From: Bradyrhizobium sp. CSA112
GTDB taxonomy: Bacteria; Pseudomonadota; Alphaproteobacteria; Rhizobiales; Xanthobacteraceae
Assembly (NCBI RefSeq): GCF_029051645.1
Contig: NZ_JAACFS010000001.1
Coordinates: 248,001 to 312,000 of the forward strand
Length of the DNA stretch: 64,000 nucleotides
Direction of reading: 5' to 3'
Shown here: in pieces, positions 61,067 to 64,000 of the stretch
Position numbering within the stretch: position 1 is the stretch's first letter
Layout: each line of letters starts with the position of its first letter
Notes under the pieces: model-generated
What the model was told of the DNA's origin: nothing
Databases searched by the model: none
Seen by the model: the letters and a program-made list of their open reading frames with translations, nothing else
Translations under genes and position numbers: made by a program

Positions 61067-61725
61067 GATGCAGCACTCTGGTTGAAACTGGAACGGCTCG
61101 ATGCGGTAGCTTCGTACTTCTCGAGAAAGCCCTCGACATCGAGCTTGCGGAAATCGGGCAGGGCGCGGCGAAGCATTTCGTGGTCCCAGTCCCACCATGC
61201 GAGCTCTGCAAGCCGGCCGGCAATGGATTCCGGAAACCGTCGCTTGATCGGCCGAGCCGGATTACCCGCAACGATTGTGTAGGCGGGCACATCCCTGGTC
61301 ACGATGGCGCCGGCAGCGACCACCGCGCCGGTGCCGATCGAACGGCCGGGCAGAATGACTGCGCCATGACCGATCCAGACGTCATGGCCGATATGGATGT
61401 GATGTTCGCGCCGCCATGCAAAGAATTCGGCATCGTCGCTCTCGCCAGGAAAATAACTGCTGGCGCGGTAGGTGAAATGCGCCTGCGAAGCCCTATGTAT
61501 CGGATGATTGCCAGGGTTGATCCGCGTCATTGCCGCGATCGAACAGAATTTTCCGATCGTGGTGTAGGTGATCTGCGAGTCGTTCACGACGTAAGAATAA
61601 TCCGCCATCGTAACCTCAAGCAGTATGGTCCGGGCGCCGACTTCGGTGTAGGCGCCAAGCTGGCAGTCTCGTACCGACGCGGTTGGGTCCATGGCCGGTT
61701 CAGTGGAAAGCATTTTGCCGGCCAT
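61063..61725 (-). CDS. Phosphonate-associated hexapeptide-repeat acetyltransferase
   Basis: 220 residues. Left-handed beta-helix repeats: '[34 protein letters not shown]', '[24 protein letters not shown]', '[56 protein letters not shown]'. The Tyr/Asp-rich N-terminal half and linkage to phnM fit the phosphonate-specific member of the XAT/DapH-like transferases. The acceptor is unknown. ATG 61725 or 61713; first gene of the minus operon. Confidence 0.85.
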   Translation of the reverse strand: MAGKMLSTEPAMDPTASVRDCQLGAYTEVGARTILLEVTMADYSYVVNDSQITYTTIGKFCSIAAMTRINPGNHPIHRASQAHFTYRASSYFPGESDDAEFFAWRREHHIHIGHDVWIGHGAVILPGRSIGTGAVVAAGAIVTRDVPAYTIVAGNPARPIKRRFPESIAGRLAELAWWDWDHEMLRRALPDFRKLDVEGFLEKYEATASSRSSFNQSAAS

Positions 61726-61854
61726 CGGTAGGGGTCCATCCGCAATCGAGGAAGATCATGGGCGTGCGCTCGTCTTCGATGCGCCTGATGACAGGATCAT
61801 GACGGATACGTGACGCGAGCCATCGCTGTGGACGAACGCCGCACCGCAGCACCC

Positions 61855-61872
61855 GTGTCACACAACTGTAAG
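61855..61872 (+). promoter_or_regulatory. Pho-box-like site upstream of phnC
   Basis: Two 7-bp half-sites, GTGTCAC and CTGTAAG, separated by 4 bp, each matching the PhoB half-site CTGTCAT at 5 of 7 positions and with the correct 11-bp period. It lies 46 bp before phnC in the divergent phn promoter region. Confidence 0.5.
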
Positions 61873-61918
61873 ATCGAGCCGCTAGCGATGCTCTACGACC
61901 GGAACTCTGGAGCAGTGC

Positions 61919-62734
61919 ATGCTGGTGGTAGATGGTTTGACGTGTCGATTCGGCACCAAGGCCGCAGTAGATAACGCGTCATTCTCGATTCAGCCCGGCA
62001 GTTTCGTCGGTGTGATCGGCCGTTCCGGCGCCGGCAAGTCGACATTGCTTCGGATGATCAACCGTCTCGCCGAACCTTCCGAGGGGCGCATCCTGTTCGA
62101 AGGCGTCGACGTGACTGCGCTGCGCGGCAAGGATTTGCGCCAGTGGCGTGCGCGCTCGGCGATGATCTTCCAGCAGTTCAATCTGGTCGGCCGGCTCGAC
62201 GTCCTGACCAACGTGTTGATGGGAAGGCTGGCCGAAATTCCGTCCTGGCGCTCGCTGACGCAGCTCTGGCCCGAAGAGGACAGGGCGCTGGCGATGTCGG
62301 CGCTGGAGCAGTTCGATATGGCCGCGATCGCGGCCCAGCGCGCCGATCAGCTTTCCGGCGGCCAGCAGCAGCGCGTCGCGATCGCGCGCGCGCTGGTGCA
62401 GGAGCCCGACATCATTTTGGCCGACGAGCCGATCGCCTCGCTCGATCCCCGCAACACGCGCATCGTGATGGATGCGCTGCTGCGCATCAACAAGCATTTC
62501 GGGATCACCGTGATCTGCAACTTGCATTCGCTCGACCTGGCGCGGAACTACTGTGACCGTCTGATCGGCATGGCGGCCGGGCGCGTGGTGTTCGATGGCG
62601 CACCGGAGACACTGACCGATCGGATCGCGCGCGAACTCTACGATCTCGAAGCCAACGACGTTATGGGCACCGCACCCGCGCAGGTGCCCGGCGGCGCCGC
62701 AGTGCCTGAACTCGGCACGGCTGCCGCAGCCTGA
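61919..62734 (+). CDS. phnC: Phosphonate ABC transporter ATP-binding protein
   Basis: 271 residues. Walker [38 protein letters not shown], Walker [16 protein letters not shown]; '[26 protein letters not shown]' is characteristic of PhnC. ATG 61919 with GGAG upstream. Energises uptake of phosphonates with PhnD and PhnE. The C-terminal Ala/Pro-rich tail is not conserved. Confidence 0.93.
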   Translation: MLVVDGLTCRFGTKAAVDNASFSIQPGSFVGVIGRSGAGKSTLLRMINRLAEPSEGRILFEGVDVTALRGKDLRQWRARSAMIFQQFNLVGRLDVLTNVLMGRLAEIPSWRSLTQLWPEEDRALAMSALEQFDMAAIAAQRADQLSGGQQQRVAIARALVQEPDIILADEPIASLDPRNTRIVMDALLRINKHFGITVICNLHSLDLARNYCDRLIGMAAGRVVFDGAPETLTDRIARELYDLEANDVMGTAPAQVPGGAAVPELGTAAAA

Positions 62735-62809
62735 GTTTCACTTCGGTACAGGGTCGCCGTTGCAAGCCCGCAATCGGCGAAGAGGCGTAACCACAACAAG
62801 AGGCTCACC

Positions 62810-63745
62810 ATGATCACTCGTCGTATCGTTCTGGCCGGCGCGGTCGCGCTGGCGTTTACCGCTTCCGCATCAGCGCAGGATTGGAAGAGCAAATATCCGG
62901 AACTGACTTTTGCGGTGGTGCCGGCCGAAAACGCCTCGGGCGTGACCGAGCGTTGGACGCCGTTCGTCGCCCATCTATCCAAGGAACTCGGCGTGAAGGT
63001 CACGCTGCGCATTGCCAATGACTACGCCGCCGTGATCGAAGGCCAGCGCGCCGGCAACATCCATATCGCCAGCTACGGCTCGGCATCGTTTGCCCGCGCT
63101 CGCCTGACCGGCGTCAAGACCGACGCCTTCGCTAACGACATCAACGCCGACGGCTCGACCGGTTATTATTCGGTGTTCTTCGTCAAGGCGTCGAGCCCCT
63201 ACAAGAACATCGATCAACTGAAGGGCAAGAACCTTGGCCTGGTCGATCCGAACTCGACCTCGGGCAACAACGTACCGCGCTTCGAGCTCGACAAGCTCGG
63301 CATCTCCGACGCCGATGGCCATTTCGGCAAGGTGGTCTTCACCGGCAGCCACGAGAACGCCATGCTGGCGCTGGCGCAGGGCACCGTCGAGGTTGCGGCC
63401 AATGAATGGACCAACGAGGACGATTCCAGGCTCGCCCAGATGCTGCGCAAGGGCATGCTGAAGAATGCCGACGGATCGCCGATGAAGAAGGACGACTTCC
63501 GGATCATCCACAAATCGGCCCCGATCATCAACGGACCCTACGCCTATAATTCGGACCTTCCGGCCGATCTGAAGGCCGCAATTGCCAAGGCGTTCACCGA
63601 AGCGCCGGCCAAAGACAAGGCTGCGTTCGACCGTCTGTCCGACGGTCAGAAGAAGGGCTTTAACCCGGCCACGACCAAGGATTGGGACGCCACAATCGAA
63701 TTGATCAAGTTCGTCGATGCGTTGCGTAAAAAGAAGGCGTCCTGA
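62810..63745 (+). CDS. phnD: Phosphonate ABC transporter substrate-binding protein
   Basis: 311 residues. Signal peptide about 1-23 (IVLAGAVALAFTASASAQ). 'PELTFAVVPAENASGVTERWTPFVAHLSKELGVKV', 'IHIASYGSASFARARLTG', 'SVFFVKASSPYKNIDQLKGKNLGLVDPNSTSGNNVPRFEL' are PhnD landmarks; the Ser/Thr-rich PNSTSGN loop contacts the phosphonate group in this family. 75 bp after phnC; followed by a strong terminator-like hairpin before phnE. Confidence 0.93.
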   Translation: MITRRIVLAGAVALAFTASASAQDWKSKYPELTFAVVPAENASGVTERWTPFVAHLSKELGVKVTLRIANDYAAVIEGQRAGNIHIASYGSASFARARLTGVKTDAFANDINADGSTGYYSVFFVKASSPYKNIDQLKGKNLGLVDPNSTSGNNVPRFELDKLGISDADGHFGKVVFTGSHENAMLALAQGTVEVAANEWTNEDDSRLAQMLRKGMLKNADGSPMKKDDFRIIHKSAPIINGPYAYNSDLPADLKAAIAKAFTEAPAKDKAAFDRLSDGQKKGFNPATTKDWDATIELIKFVDALRKKKAS

Positions 63746-63766
63746 TCAATATACCGAGACGAGTCT

Positions 63767-63795
63767 GGCCGGGTCCAAGCGACCCGGCCTTTTTC
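63767..63795 (+). terminator. Strong intrinsic terminator between phnD and phnE
   Basis: GGCCGGGTC and GACCCGGCC form a perfect 9-bp stem around a 5-nt loop (CAAGC), directly followed by TTTTT. Being inside the phnCDE gene order, it should reduce transcription into phnE. Confidence 0.85.
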
Positions 63796-63840
63796 TGTCT
63801 AACACCCGTCCTGTTTAACACCCCTTCTGTTTAAGCACCT
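63794..63840 (+). repeat. Three imperfect 16-bp tandem repeats
   Basis: Copies TCTGTCTAACACCCGT, CCTGTTTAACACCCCT and TCTGTTTAAGCACCT lie head to tail between the terminator and phnE. The period (16) differs from a Pho box (11). Confidence 0.7.
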
Positions 63841-63856
63841 GGACACAGTGATCCCG

Positions 63857-64000
63857 ATGGCAAATGCCATATCCATCCTTCCAGACCAGCAACTTGCGGT
63901 ACTCAACGATACCTATCGCAAGGCGGTCGCGCGCAAGCGCTTGAAGGCGAGTTTGGCAGCGGTAGTATTCTTCGCCGCGTTGATTATCGCAGCTATCGGC
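63857..64000 (+). CDS. phnE: Phosphonate ABC transporter permease, N-terminal part (cut by window end)
   Basis: 48 codons from ATG 63857, open to the last base. The product begins MANAISILPDQQLAVLNDTY, with a basic segment, then the first membrane helix (AAVVFFAALIIAAIG) at the window edge. Assignment as PhnE rests on position after phnC-phnD and the basic-then-hydrophobic start. Confidence 0.75.
   Translation, partial: MANAISILPDQQLAVLNDTYRKAVARKRLKASLAAVVFFAALIIAAIG

Noticed and set aside
63794..63840. Tandem repeats read as a Pho box
   Set aside because: The period is 16 bp, not 11, and the half-sites do not match CTGTCAT.
1..64000. CRISPR arrays, tRNA/rRNA genes, insertion sequences, prophage
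   Set aside because: No regularly spaced repeats, cloverleaf-like genes, transposase or phage motifs were recognised in the window.

Overview
The window reads as chromosomal DNA of a high-GC alphaproteobacterium, most likely Bradyrhizobium or a close relative in Nitrobacteraceae. The basis is the family content: DUF1236 small secreted proteins, a DUF3305/DUF3306-type periplasmic formate dehydrogenase cluster, ChvE/Ggu sugar transport, and GGAAC-N16/17-CGTT promoters of the EcfG general-stress type. No rRNA, tRNA, CRISPR array, intact insertion sequence or phage was recognised. Family names are from reading the translations; no database search was run.

Layout. (1) 1-2.7 kb: glyoxylate branch (gcl, cut by the window edge; hyi; tartronate semialdehyde reductase). 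(2) 2.8-7.3 kb: a DUF1236 protein, a VanZ-like protein, a split TPP decarboxylase resembling ComD/ComE, a divergent 2-hydroxyacid dehydrogenase, and a frameshifted alpha/beta hydrolase. (3) 7.5-18.7 kb: a catabolic cluster with an AGXT2L-type PLP enzyme (probable ammoniophospholyase), an APH/hydroxylysine-kinase-like kinase, a GhrA-like reductase, a Dpp-type ABC importer and a class II aldolase, with a divergent GntR regulator and acetylpolyamine amidohydrolase. (4) 19-33.4 kb: a formate dehydrogenase island. Mrp and a large Fe-S protein are on the minus strand. On the plus strand are a biotin/lipoate-ligase-like protein, four accessory DUF proteins, an HTH-TorD fusion chaperone, FdhX-A-B-C, a small membrane protein, DUF971 and a WD40-cytochrome c fusion.

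(5) 33.4-39.5 kb: a gene-poor island of small orphan proteins, several with strong Shine-Dalgarno sites and EcfG-type promoters, mixed with decayed fragments (NUDIX, SDR and DUF1236 tails). It also holds a CBS-domain protein and a host-attachment-family protein. (6) 39.5-59 kb: sugar and aldarate catabolism. It contains galactarate dehydratase, a YtfQRT/YjfF-type importer, a GntR regulator, an aldose 1-dehydrogenase, a mutarotase, a lactonase, a ChvE-GguA-GguB importer, 5-dehydro-4-deoxyglucarate dehydratase with a LysR regulator, and a TctCBA transporter. (7) 59-64 kb: phosphonate genes (2H phosphoesterase-like, phnM, hexapeptide transferase) divergent from phnC-phnD-phnE, with a Pho-box-like site between.

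How it fits together: the window is dominated by inducible import-plus-catabolism modules, each with its own regulator, plus a respiratory formate module and a stress-gene patch. The strongest candidates for undescribed biology are the kinase/phospholyase/deacetylase pathway (7.5-18.7 kb), the HTH-TorD fusion with overlapping dyads in front of it, the WD40-cytochrome c beside formate dehydrogenase, and the EcfG-linked small-protein patch.
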